15,657 bases of DNA from JAZKIX01 sp040384645. Lineage in GTDB: Bacteria; Pseudomonadota; Gammaproteobacteria; Burkholderiales; Burkholderiaceae_D. Below are positions 6,743-14,626 of this stretch, piece after piece. A program made the position numbers and the translations under genes. How positions within the stretch are numbered: the stretch's first letter is position 1; every line of letters begins with the position of its first letter. Under the pieces are notes generated by a model that saw only the letters and a list, made by a program, of their open reading frames with translations, did no database searches and was not told the DNA's origin. The stretch is taken from NCBI GenBank assembly GCA_040384645.1, contig JAZKIX010000104.1, positions 1-15,657 on the forward strand, given 5' to 3'.

Positions 6743-6791
6743 GTAATAGGCAAACGTATTTCGCGCAGATTGCGCATTTCAAAATCCGTCA

Positions 6792-8585
6792 ATGAACAAC
6801 ATACGTAATTTTTCAATTATTGCCCACATCGACCACGGTAAATCCACGCTTGCCGATCGTATTATTCAACTCTGTGGTGGTTTGTCCGATCGTGAGATGG
6901 AGGCTCAAGTCCTCGATTCCATGGATCTGGAACGTGAGCGCGGTATTACCATCAAGGCGCAAACGGCCGCATTGATGTACAAATCCCGTAGCGGTGAAAT
7001 TTTCAATTTAAATTTAATTGATACCCCAGGACATGTTGACTTCAGCTATGAAGTGAGTCGTTCCTTATCTGCTTGCGAAGGTGCCTTATTGGTCGTTGAC
7101 GCATCGCAAGGTGTGGAAGCGCAAACCGTCGCTAATTGTTATACCGCTCTGGATTTAGGTGTGGAAGTAGTGCCTGTTCTGAATAAGATCGATCTACCTT
7201 CCGCTGACCCAGCTAACGCAATTGCGGAAATTGAAGAAGTAATCGGTATTGACGCAACTGACGCGGTGCATTGCTCGGCGAAAACCGGTTTGGGTGTGCA
7301 GGATGTACTTGAGTCGCTGATACTAAAAGTGCCACCGCCGAAGGGCGACACAGATACGCCCTTGCAAGCTTTGATCGTAGACTCATGGTTTGACAACTAC
7401 GTTGGGGTAGTAATGCTGGTGCGAGTTGTCAACGGGACGGTCCGGCCCAAAGACAAAATTCTATTGATGGCCAATGGTTCCAATCACTTGGTCGAAAGCG
7501 TTGGCGTTTTTACCCCTAAATCAGTTTCTCGCGAAACACTTTCTGCCGGACAGGTTGGTTTTATTATTGCCGGTATCAAAGAGTTGAAGGCTGCCAAGGT
7601 GGGCGATACGGTAACGTTGCTGGCCAAGCCAGCTACCGAGCCATTGCCAGGATTTAAAGAGGTACAGCCGCAAGTATTTGCAGGCTTGTTTCCAGTCGAA
7701 GCCAATCAATACGACGCCTTGCGCGACTCGCTCGAAAAATTGAAGCTCAATGATGCAGCATTGCAGTATGAGCCGGAAGTGTCGCAAGCACTGGGGTTTG
7801 GATTCCGTTGTGGATTTTTGGGCTTGCTGCACATGGAAATTGTGCAGGAACGGCTAGAGCGTGAATTTGATATGGATTTGATCACGACTGCACCTACCGT
7901 GATTTATGAAGTAGTGCAACGCGACGGTTCTATTTTGATGGTGGATAATCCATCGAAGATGCCCGACCCTTCTCGTATCGAAGAAGTGCGGGAGCCGATT
8001 GTTACAGTCAATTTGTATATGCCGCAAGAGTACGTGGGCTCTGTCATTACACTTTGCACCTCGAAACGCGGCATGCAGATGGATATGAACTATCACGGCA
8101 AACAAGTCAAATTGACTTATGAAATGCCGATGGCTGAAATTGTGCTCGACTTTTTCGATAAGCTGAAATCGACTTCGCGCGGATATGCATCGATGGATTA
8201 TGAGTTTAAGGAATATCGATCCGCCGATGTCGTCAAGGTCGATATGTTGATCAACAGCGAAAAAGTAGATGCGCTAGCGATTATTGTTCATCGTGCAAAT
8301 AGCCAGTATAGAGGCCGCGCCGTCGCCGCCAAGATGCGTGAGTTGATTCCCCGCCAAATGTTTGATGTCGCAATTCAGGCCGCAATCGGGGCGAATATCA
8401 TATCGCGAGAAAACGTCAAGGCATTGCGTAAAAACGTTTTGGCGAAGTGCTACGGCGGCGATATCAGTCGTAAGCGCAAATTGCTGGAAAAGCAAAAGGC
8501 CGGTAAAAAGCGTATGAAGCAAGTTGGCTCGGTAGAAATTCCGCAAGAGGCATTTTTAGCAATTTTACAAGTGGACGACAAATGA
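6792..8585 (+). CDS. lepA: Elongation factor 4 (LepA), ribosome-associated GTPase
   Basis: LepA is a translational GTPase that acts on ribosomes. Roles in back-translocation and in initiation or 30S assembly have been proposed. The 597 residues match the family length. GTPase motifs are G1 AHIDHGKST (11-19), the switch region RERGITIK, G3 DTPGH (77-81), G4 NKID (131-134) and G5 SAK (162-164). EF-G-like domains follow, and the LepA-specific C-terminal domain ends with the Lys-rich RKRKLLEKQKAGKKRMK stretch. No clear ribosome binding site precedes the ATG. A strong terminator-like hairpin ends 49 bases upstream. The stop overlaps the lepB start in ATGA, so the two are translationally coupled. 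Confidence 0.98.
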   Translation: MNNIRNFSIIAHIDHGKSTLADRIIQLCGGLSDREMEAQVLDSMDLERERGITIKAQTAALMYKSRSGEIFNLNLIDTPGHVDFSYEVSRSLSACEGALLVVDASQGVEAQTVANCYTALDLGVEVVPVLNKIDLPSADPANAIAEIEEVIGIDATDAVHCSAKTGLGVQDVLESLILKVPPPKGDTDTPLQALIVDSWFDNYVGVVMLVRVVNGTVRPKDKILLMANGSNHLVESVGVFTPKSVSRETLSAGQVGFIIAGIKELKAAKVGDTVTLLAKPATEPLPGFKEVQPQVFAGLFPVEANQYDALRDSLEKLKLNDAALQYEPEVSQALGFGFRCGFLGLLHMEIVQERLEREFDMDLITTAPTVIYEVVQRDGSILMVDNPSKMPDPSRIEEVREPIVTVNLYMPQEYVGSVITLCTSKRGMQMDMNYHGKQVKLTYEMPMAEIVLDFFDKLKSTSRGYASMDYEFKEYRSADVVKVDMLINSEKVDALAIIVHRANSQYRGRAVAAKMRELIPRQMFDVAIQAAIGANIISRENVKALRKNVLAKCYGGDISRKRKLLEKQKAGKKRMKQVGSVEIPQEAFLAILQVDDK

Positions 8586-9508
8586 ACCTGCAAAGCGTAT
8601 TAGGCAATTTTGCATTGATCCTGTTTGTGCTAACCGTTATCACTGGCATTATCTGGTTTCTGGATATTTTTGTCTTATCTAAGCAGCGGCGAATTCACGC
8701 TAACAAGGCATTGGCTGAGTTTGATGCGCGCAACGATAAATTGACAGCAGAAGGTATCCGCTTGCAACAAAGCGGGCGTCAAGCGATGGAAGCTAATCTG
8801 CTGCGCCAGCCAGTTTGGGTGGAGTACTCAGGCAGCTTTTTTCCTGTAATTGCGCTTGTTTTTTTCTTGCGTTCGTTCTTGTTTGAACCTTTTAAAATAC
8901 CGTCCAGCTCGATGGTACCTACCTTATTGATCGGTGATTTGATACTGGTTAATANNNNNNNNNNGTACGGCGTACGTTTGCCGATTATCAATAAAAAAGT
9001 ATTTGATGTTGGGGATCCAAAGCGTGGCGATGTGATGGTATTCCGTTATCCCGAGGATACGTCGCTTGATTACATTAAGCGTGTGGTCGGTATTCCTGGT
9101 GATAAGATTGTTTATAAGAATAAAAAACTAACAATCAATGATAAAGAACTTGTTTACACATCACTGCCTGATTATCTGGACGGCGAACAGTTGAGTTATA
9201 GCAAGCAGTGGAGTGAGAATTTGACCGGTGTTGCTCATAAAATTCTCAACGACGACGCACGCCCATCCTATGTTCAAAACCCTCATCCGTTTCCTCAACG
9301 TGAGTTGTGTGCCTATAATAATGAAGGATTCACTTGCACGGTACCCGCAGGCCAGTACTTTATGATGGGTGATAACCGCGATAACAGTCTGGATAGCCGT
9401 TATTGGGGTTTTGTTCCCGATAAAAATATTGTCGGAAGAGCTTTTTTTGTATGGATGAATTTGAACCATTTTCCCGATAATTTGAAGCGCATCGGTAGTT
9501 TTCACTAA
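8582..9508 (+). CDS. lepB: Signal peptidase I
   Basis: This inner-membrane protease cleaves signal peptides from exported proteins on the periplasmic side, including those of the RseB and DegP precursors encoded here. Two N-terminal membrane segments lie at about 8-31 and 85-101. The catalytic Ser110 is in IPSSSMVPTL and the general-base Lys166 in DYIKRVVGIPGD. The C-terminal box MGDNRDNSLDSRYWGFVP is intact. The protein is about 308 residues. Ten undetermined bases at 8955-8964 fall just after ILVN, in the segment that normally reads roughly K-F-x before YG. The frame stays open on both sides, so this is an assembly gap and not a broken gene. It overlaps lepA by four bases. Confidence 0.96.
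   Translation: MNLQSVLGNFALILFVLTVITGIIWFLDIFVLSKQRRIHANKALAEFDARNDKLTAEGIRLQQSGRQAMEANLLRQPVWVEYSGSFFPVIALVFFLRSFLFEPFKIPSSSMVPTLLIGDLILVNXXXXYGVRLPIINKKVFDVGDPKRGDVMVFRYPEDTSLDYIKRVVGIPGDKIVYKNKKLTINDKELVYTSLPDYLDGEQLSYSKQWSENLTGVAHKILNDDARPSYVQNPHPFPQRELCAYNNEGFTCTVPAGQYFMMGDNRDNSLDSRYWGFVPDKNIVGRAFFVWMNLNHFPDNLKRIGSFH
8955..8964. other. Run of ten undetermined bases inside lepB
   Basis: Ten N replace part of the lepB coding sequence. They leave four unknown residues between the Asn of ILVN and the Tyr of YGVRLP. Family members I know have three residues here, so the true length may be seven bases. Frame is kept either way. Confidence 0.95.
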
Positions 9509-9525
9509 CTTTTTTGGGGCTAACA

Positions 9526-9909
9526 ATGAAATATGTATCGCATACCAAGCAATCTGGCATCTCCTTGGTGGGATTTATTTTTTTACTATTTGTTATTGGA
9601 TTAGTCATCGGGGTTGTGGTTAAAGTTGCGCCTACTTTTATTGAGTACCGTTCAATTGGCAAAGCGATAATTTCTGCTAAAGAACGTGGCACCACTGTTC
9701 GAGATATTCAGATTGCTTTCGATAAGCAGGCCGAAGTAGGCTATATTGATGCGATTACTGGCAAAGATTTGGATATAACTAAAAACGGTGAAGAATTTGT
9801 AGTCAGTTTCTCATATGAGAAAAAAATTCCTCTATTTGGCCCCTTAAATTTGTTGATGGAATATACCGGTACGACAGCCAATCCATTGGCTAAAAAACCG
9901 GCAGCTTAA
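9526..9909 (+). CDS. DUF4845 membrane protein with a pilin-like N-terminus
   Basis: This is a 127-residue protein of unknown function belonging to the DUF4845 family (PF16137), which commonly lies between lepB and rnc. It corresponds in position to PA0769 of P. aeruginosa. The N-terminus KQSGISLVGFIFLLFVIGLV has a basic leader, then a Gly and a hydrophobic helix (about 12-32). This is reminiscent of type IV pilin precursors, but the Glu normally found at position five of the mature pilin is absent. A small soluble domain follows. The ATG at 9526 has a GGGG about six bases upstream and lies 17 bases after the lepB stop. An upstream TTG at 9514 is less likely. It ends 12 bases before rnc. Confidence 0.85.
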   Translation: MKYVSHTKQSGISLVGFIFLLFVIGLVIGVVVKVAPTFIEYRSIGKAIISAKERGTTVRDIQIAFDKQAEVGYIDAITGKDLDITKNGEEFVVSFSYEKKIPLFGPLNLLMEYTGTTANPLAKKPAA

Positions 9910-9921
9910 TTGGTCGTAACA

Positions 9922-10728
9922 ATGAGCCTCAAGTCATTGCAGGAAAGATTAGGACATAGCTTTAACGATGCGTCATTGCTACAGCAAGCATTGACGCATC
10001 GTAGTCATAGTGGGATCCATAACGAACGACTTGAGTTTCTCGGTGATTCGGTCTTGAATTGTGTTGTGGCATCGATTTTGTATGAGCGCTATAGCGGTAT
10101 TGATGAAGGCGATCTATCTCGATTGCGGGCAAATCTGGTAAAGCAGCAATCGCTGTACGAAATCGCGCAGCGATTAGATTTGTCCTTGTGTTTGCGACTC
10201 GGTGAGGGGGAATTGAAGTCTGGTGGTTTTCGCAGGCCATCAATACTGGCAGACACGCTGGAGGCGCTGTTAGGCGCTATTTTTTTGGACGCCGGATTCG
10301 ATGCCGTCAGGCTTGTTATTCGCGCGTTTTATATTCCGCTATTGGACTCCGTCGACCCGCAAACGCTTGGGAAGGACGCTAAGACCCTTCTTCAGGAATA
10401 CCTTCAAAGTAAAAAAATTCCTTTGCCTCAATATAATGTTGTTGCGACGCATGGTGCGGCGCACAATCAAGATTTTGAAATTGAATGTCTGGTTCCTAAA
10501 CTTGCGATTCAAGTATATGGAAGGGGGGCGAGCCGGCGCGCAGGGGAACAAGCCGCAGCAAAATTGGCATTGGAAGCAGCGCTTGCAGCCGCACTCAAGA
10601 TCCCCACTTCACGTCGCAAAATTAAGCCTCGCACTACACAGCTTAAGCTTGTTGGTATCGCGACCAGTCAGGCAGATGAGCCTTCGCTGAACGTAGAACA
10701 AGGAATAAATTCAACCTTGGGCAACTAA
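9922..10728 (+). CDS. rnc: Ribonuclease III
   Basis: RNase III cuts double-stranded RNA, including the rRNA precursor. The 268-residue protein has the signature NERLEFLGDS at 34-43. The metal-binding acidic residues are Glu35, Glu38, Asp42, Asp111 and Glu114, matching E. coli Glu38, Glu41, Asp45, Asp114 and Glu117. A double-stranded-RNA-binding domain covers about 153-222. A tail of some 45 residues follows, with a basic RRKIKPR segment at 231-237, making the protein longer than the 226-residue E. coli enzyme. The ATG at 9922 is preferred over an in-frame TTG at 9910 that directly abuts the DUF4845 stop. The rnc-era order is conserved. Confidence 0.97.
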   Translation: MSLKSLQERLGHSFNDASLLQQALTHRSHSGIHNERLEFLGDSVLNCVVASILYERYSGIDEGDLSRLRANLVKQQSLYEIAQRLDLSLCLRLGEGELKSGGFRRPSILADTLEALLGAIFLDAGFDAVRLVIRAFYIPLLDSVDPQTLGKDAKTLLQEYLQSKKIPLPQYNVVATHGAAHNQDFEIECLVPKLAIQVYGRGASRRAGEQAAAKLALEAALAAALKIPTSRRKIKPRTTQLKLVGIATSQADEPSLNVEQGINSTLGN

Positions 10729-10812
10729 TCCCGCTAGGTGAACTGCATATCTGATATAGCCTTTTATGGAACGTTTGTTCCTTCATTTTTAATAGATAGA
10801 ATCGAAATTAGC

Positions 10813-11718
10813 ATGACTGACGCAGCAACGCCTTCCGCTCCATTCTTCTGTGGCTATATCGCCATAGTTGGTCGTCCGAATGTCGGTAAATCGACGCTCA
10901 TGAATGTGCTGATCGGTGCAAAGGTGAGCATCACGTCGCGCAAGGCCCAAACCACACGCCATCGAATTACGGGAATCCAAACGGTAGATGACGCGCAATT
11001 TATTTATGTAGATACGCCAGGTTTTCAAACGCGTCACTCGAACGCATTGAATAAGACGCTGAACAAAACAGTCACGAATACACTGATTTCTTCCGATGTA
11101 ATTTTATATATCATCGAAGCAGGCACATTTGGCGAAGCAGATCAGCAAGTGCTGGATTTAATTCCGCAAGACGTACCGTGCATCTTGGTGATTAACAAAT
11201 CTGATCGGGTGAAAGACAAGGCAGTTCTGTTGCCTTTCGCGCAGAAAATCGCGGCCAAGCATAATTTTAGTGCGGTTGTTCCGGTATCAGCAAAACTGAA
11301 TTTCCAATTGGATAACTTGCAAGGCGAAATCAAACGCTTCCTTCCAGAAAATCAGCCAATATTTGGGCCTGATGATATTACTGACCGTAGCGAAAAATTT
11401 CTGGCAGCAGAAATTGTGCGCGAAAAACTGTTTCGTTTTGTTGGCGACGAATTACCTTATACCAGCACTGTATTGATCGAAAAATTCGAACAAGAAGGTG
11501 ATTTAAGGCGAGTTTTTGCAGCAATTCTGGTTGAACGCGATACGCATAAATCAATGGTGATTGGTCAAAAAGGTGCGCGGCTCAAAGATATTTCGACTCA
11601 AGCCCGACTTGATATGGAGAAGCTGTTCGGCGGACCGGTATATCTTGAAATTTGGATCAAAGTTAAGTCTGGCTGGGCCGATAACGAAGCCGGTTTGCGG
11701 GCTTACGGCTACGAATAA
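10813..11718 (+). CDS. era: GTPase Era, 16S rRNA-binding ribosome assembly factor
   Basis: Era binds the 3' end of 16S rRNA and promotes 30S maturation. The GTPase motifs are G1 GRPNVGKST (20-28), the TTRHR switch region (about 47-51), G3 DTPG (67-70), G4 NKSD (128-131) and G5 SAK (159-161). The C-terminal KH domain has its RNA-binding loop at IGQKGARLKDI (about 250-260). The 301 residues match the family. The ATG at 10813 is chosen over an in-frame GTG at 10738, which would add 25 residues foreign to the family. The gap to rnc is therefore 84 bases and AT-rich, with only a short GGAAC/GTTCC hairpin in it. The rnc-era pairing is a classic rRNA-processing operon. Confidence 0.97.
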   Translation: MTDAATPSAPFFCGYIAIVGRPNVGKSTLMNVLIGAKVSITSRKAQTTRHRITGIQTVDDAQFIYVDTPGFQTRHSNALNKTLNKTVTNTLISSDVILYIIEAGTFGEADQQVLDLIPQDVPCILVINKSDRVKDKAVLLPFAQKIAAKHNFSAVVPVSAKLNFQLDNLQGEIKRFLPENQPIFGPDDITDRSEKFLAAEIVREKLFRFVGDELPYTSTVLIEKFEQEGDLRRVFAAILVERDTHKSMVIGQKGARLKDISTQARLDMEKLFGGPVYLEIWIKVKSGWADNEAGLRAYGYE

Positions 11719-11758
11719 AATTCGTCGATAATTTTCTTGCCGCCGTTAAGCATATTCG

Positions 11759-12661
11759 ATGAATAATATTTCGGATAGTACTCACGATACGAATGGTCCT
11801 GTGACCGCCGGAGGCAATGCAAAAATGGATGCGGATCGCGATGCGTCCAGCAAAAATTTCGCTGGTGGCAAGATCGCCGTGGCTAAGCCAACCGACGTTT
11901 CTAAAGCCGCGACCACAGCAAAATCTGCTCGCGGAAAGACGCCTGAAAACGAGTACCGTATTGGTAGTCAACCAGGTTTTGTTTTGCATAGTTATCCATA
12001 TAAAGAAACTAGTTTGATCGTAGACGTTTTTTCCCGCGGTCACGGTCGCGTGTCCTTGGTCGCGAAGGGTGCGAAGCGCCCACATTCCCGTTTACGCGGC
12101 GTACTACAGACGTTTCAGCCCTTATCGGTTGCCTGGAGTGGCAAATCAGAATTACGGACGCTGACGGGTGCAGAGTGGATCGGCGGCTTGCTTCCATTAG
12201 AAAAATCCGCCTTGTTGTGCGGATTTTATTTGAATGAATTGCTGGTCAAGCTGCTGGCAAGGGACGATCCGCATCCGGCCTTATTCGATCATTATGTCGC
12301 CACGTTAAACCAACTGGCACATGGCGAATTTGCACCCATCGTATTACGCAAATTTGAACGATGCTTACTGAAGGAAACGGGCGTTGCGGCTGATTTTACA
12401 CGCTGTCTCACAACCGAAAATCCCATCGATCCGGCGCAGATTTACGTGGTTGATCCCGAGCGCGGTCCGCGCCGGGCGCGCGATGCCGATGAGTGGCCCC
12501 GCGTCTTGGGTAAAACTTTGCTTGATATGGATCGCGAAGATTACACCGATACAACAACGCAGATCCAGAGTAAATGGCTAATGCGTTTTCTTTTGCAGCA
12601 TCACCTTGGTGGTGTACCGCTTAATACGCGTCAAATACTTATCGATCTGACGCAGTTATAA
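11759..12661 (+). CDS. recO: DNA repair protein RecO with N-terminal extension
   Basis: RecO works with RecR (and RecF) to load RecA on SSB-coated single-stranded DNA in gap repair. The recognisable protein begins near residue 71 with the OB-fold core QPGFVLHSYPYKETSLIVDVFSR, followed by GRVSLVAKGAKRPHSRLRG. A helical C-terminal half continues to residue 300. The first 70 residues are low-complexity, rich in Ala, Lys, Ser, Thr and Asp. They make the protein longer than the usual 230-250 residues. Another in-frame ATG lies at 11825 (Met23), so the exact start is uncertain. No zinc-binding cysteine cluster is seen. It follows era by 40 bases and precedes pdxJ by 26. Confidence 0.94.
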   Translation: MNNISDSTHDTNGPVTAGGNAKMDADRDASSKNFAGGKIAVAKPTDVSKAATTAKSARGKTPENEYRIGSQPGFVLHSYPYKETSLIVDVFSRGHGRVSLVAKGAKRPHSRLRGVLQTFQPLSVAWSGKSELRTLTGAEWIGGLLPLEKSALLCGFYLNELLVKLLARDDPHPALFDHYVATLNQLAHGEFAPIVLRKFERCLLKETGVAADFTRCLTTENPIDPAQIYVVDPERGPRRARDADEWPRVLGKTLLDMDREDYTDTTTQIQSKWLMRFLLQHHLGGVPLNTRQILIDLTQL

Positions 12662-12687
12662 CCAACCTTCCATCAACATCAACCATC

Positions 12688-13452
12688 ATGAGCTTTCTGC
12701 AAGTCAATAGTTCCACAATTGATCTTGGCATCAATATTGATCACGTTGCAACCTTGCGTAATGTGCGAGGCACAACATATCCAGACCCGATCCAGGCCGC
12801 CTTGTTAGCGGAAGAGGCCGGTGCCGATGCGATTACCTTGCATTTGCGTGAGGATCGACGCCATATCAAGGATGCCGATGTGGTTGCTATCCGCCCGCTG
12901 TTGATGACAAGAATGAATCTTGAATCTGCGGTCACGAGTGAAATGATTGATTTTTCATGCCTTATCAGGCCGCAGGACGCTTGCCTGGTACCAGAACGGA
13001 GAGCGGAAATCACGACCGAAGGCGGCTTGGACGTGGTACGTCACTTTGTCCAGGTGCAGGCAGCGATCCGGCAATTGAAAGCGGAAGGTATTCGTGTCAG
13101 TCTGTTCATCGACGCAGATCCTGAGCAAATTCAGGCGGCATCGGAAGCTGGCGCGCCTGTAATTGAATTGCATACCGGACGATATGCTGATGCTGAATCG
13201 GATGCTGTTCTCAAACATGAATTGACACGCATACAACTTGGCGTGCAAGAAGGCATAAAACGTGGACTTAAGGTTAACGCCGGTCACGGTTTGCATTACT
13301 CGAATGTGCAGGCGATTGCAGCAATTCCGGATATTTCTGAACTCAATATCGGTCACGCGATTGTGGCGCATGCGGTATTCGTCGGCTGGAAAAATGCCAT
13401 AAGCGAAATGAAAGCGATCATGGTATCGGCGCGGCAACTAGCATTAAAGTAA
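12688..13452 (+). CDS. pdxJ: Pyridoxine 5'-phosphate synthase
   Basis: PdxJ condenses 3-amino-2-oxopropyl phosphate with 1-deoxyxylulose 5-phosphate, the last ring-forming step of DXP-dependent vitamin B6 synthesis in the cytosol. The 254 residues form a TIM barrel starting GINIDHVATLRN. The catalytic residues align with E. coli at a constant offset of seven: His52 (LHLREDRRHI), Glu79 (RMNLES) and His200 (NAGHGLHY). The VPERRAEITTEGGLD segment is the conserved phosphate-binding region. The gene follows recO in the standard rnc-era-recO-pdxJ order. acpS, which commonly follows pdxJ, is absent: only 52 bases separate this gene from nagZ. Confidence 0.97.
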   Translation: MSFLQVNSSTIDLGINIDHVATLRNVRGTTYPDPIQAALLAEEAGADAITLHLREDRRHIKDADVVAIRPLLMTRMNLESAVTSEMIDFSCLIRPQDACLVPERRAEITTEGGLDVVRHFVQVQAAIRQLKAEGIRVSLFIDADPEQIQAASEAGAPVIELHTGRYADAESDAVLKHELTRIQLGVQEGIKRGLKVNAGHGLHYSNVQAIAAIPDISELNIGHAIVAHAVFVGWKNAISEMKAIMVSARQLALK

Positions 13453-13504
13453 AAATGCACTGATCGCATGGTTCAATGTATGTGCTAATGAACAGGATAT
13501 TTCA

Positions 13505-14542
13505 ATGAATACACTGCCGTCCAAGCTTGGCCCCGTAATGCTCGATGTAGTCGGCACCACACTTGACGATGATGACCTGCGCCGTATCCAGCACCCGCTC
13601 ACAGGTGCGGTCATTTTATTTGCAAGAAACTATGAAAATCGTGCCCAATTGACGGCCTTGACTGAGGCGATTCATGCCGCACGGCCTGGCATTTTGATTG
13701 CTGTCGATCATGAAGGTGGGCGGGTGCAGCGCTTCAAGAGCGATGGCTTTACCCGTTTGCCAAGTATGCGCAAGTTGGGCGAGCTATGGGATCGTGATGT
13801 ACTGGCAGCGGCAAAAATAGTTACCGCAGTTGGCTTTATCTTGGCCGCAGAACTGCGTGCTTGCGGCGTAGATCTTTCATTTACGCCAGTACTCGATCTG
13901 GATTATGGCGAATCCGGCGTCATTGGGGATCGTGCATTTCATCGTGACGCGCGAGTCGTGACTTTATTAGCGAAAAGCCTGAATCATGGTTTGCTAATGG
14001 CTGGGATGGCAAATTGCGGCAAGCATTTTCCTGGGCATGGTTTCGTCCAGGCTGATTCACATATTGCGGTTCCAATCGATGAGCGTACTCTGAAAGATAT
14101 TTTGGCCGAGGACGCCGCACCATACGATTGGCTAGGCATGAGTTTGACCGCGGTAATGCCGGCACACGTCATTTATCCCAAAGTTGATCCAAATCCAGCG
14201 GGGTTTTCAAAAAAATGGCTGACCCTATTACGCAAAAAAATGGGCTTCCAAGGTGTCATTTTTAGTGACGATCTAAGTATGGAAGGCGCCAGCGTCGCGG
14301 GGAATGTGATCGACGGCTCAAAAGCGGCTCTCACTGCAGGTTGCGACATGGTGCTGATCTGTAATTCGCCGGAAAAAGCAGATCAATTGCTTAGTGGCTT
14401 GAAATACAAACATTCAACAACTTCTGCCGCAAGGCTTGCCAAACTGGTGCCGAACTCCCTGGCATTGAACTGGGACGCATTGCAAAAAAGTCCCCAGTAT
14501 CTGTCGGCACAGTCAGAACTGAAGGAGTTGGAGTCTGAGTAA
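13505..14542 (+). CDS. nagZ: Beta-N-acetylhexosaminidase (glycoside hydrolase family 3)
   Basis: NagZ removes N-acetylglucosamine from 1,6-anhydro-muropeptides during cytosolic peptidoglycan recycling, and in some bacteria this shapes the signals for AmpC beta-lactamase induction. The 345-residue single-domain protein has VDHEGGRVQRF (67-77), the flexible-loop motif KHFPGHG (173-179) followed by Asp184-Ser-His186, and the nucleophile motif FSDDLSMEG with the likely nucleophile Asp255. No signal peptide is present, as expected for a cytosolic enzyme. The ATG at 13505 lies 52 bases after pdxJ with only a weak ribosome binding site. No terminator is visible in the 84 bases between nagZ and the next gene. 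Confidence 0.96.
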   Translation: MNTLPSKLGPVMLDVVGTTLDDDDLRRIQHPLTGAVILFARNYENRAQLTALTEAIHAARPGILIAVDHEGGRVQRFKSDGFTRLPSMRKLGELWDRDVLAAAKIVTAVGFILAAELRACGVDLSFTPVLDLDYGESGVIGDRAFHRDARVVTLLAKSLNHGLLMAGMANCGKHFPGHGFVQADSHIAVPIDERTLKDILAEDAAPYDWLGMSLTAVMPAHVIYPKVDPNPAGFSKKWLTLLRKKMGFQGVIFSDDLSMEGASVAGNVIDGSKAALTAGCDMVLICNSPEKADQLLSGLKYKHSTTSAARLAKLVPNSLALNWDALQKSPQYLSAQSELKELESE

Positions 14543-14626
14543 GTCGGGTTCGTACTCATCAGATCTTTCGGCGCCTATGCAAATTCGTGACGCCTCGCGA
14601 TCAAGGCACATTGCCAGGATACGAAC

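Larger units (their letters stand above)
6433..6791 (+). other. 359-base gene-free region upstream of lepA
   Basis: No convincing protein gene lies here. From left to right it holds a weak terminator (6448-6471), a near-consensus -10 box TATACT (6511-6516), a repeated TGGCATAT motif, a long hairpin (6570-6611), a -10-like TAAAAT (6680-6685) and a strong terminator (6701-6742). Minus-strand readings of 66 and 84 codons cross it, but they resemble no family I know and run through the terminator hairpin. The combination of possible promoters and a terminator before lepA suggests a leader or a small RNA rather than an empty spacer. Confidence 0.6.

Noticed and set aside
6528..6782. Minus-strand 84-codon frame in the lepA upstream region, with a 66-codon frame beside it
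   Set aside because: They run through the strong terminator hairpin, overlap each other in different frames, resemble no known protein, and one overlaps the lepA start.
10766..10795. GGAAC/GTTCC hairpin and a GGAACG sigmaE-like -35 between rnc and era
   Set aside because: The stem has five pairs, and no matching -10 is found at the right distance, so it supports neither a terminator nor a promoter.
10738..10812. Longer Era beginning at GTG 10738
   Set aside because: It would add 25 residues unlike any Era N-terminus. The ATG at 10813 gives the normal length.
11711..11725. Perfect small hairpin ACGAAT-AAA-ATTCGT at the era stop codon
   Set aside because: The loop is three bases, the stem is AT-rich, no T-run follows directly, and it overlaps coding sequence, so it is not credible as a terminator.
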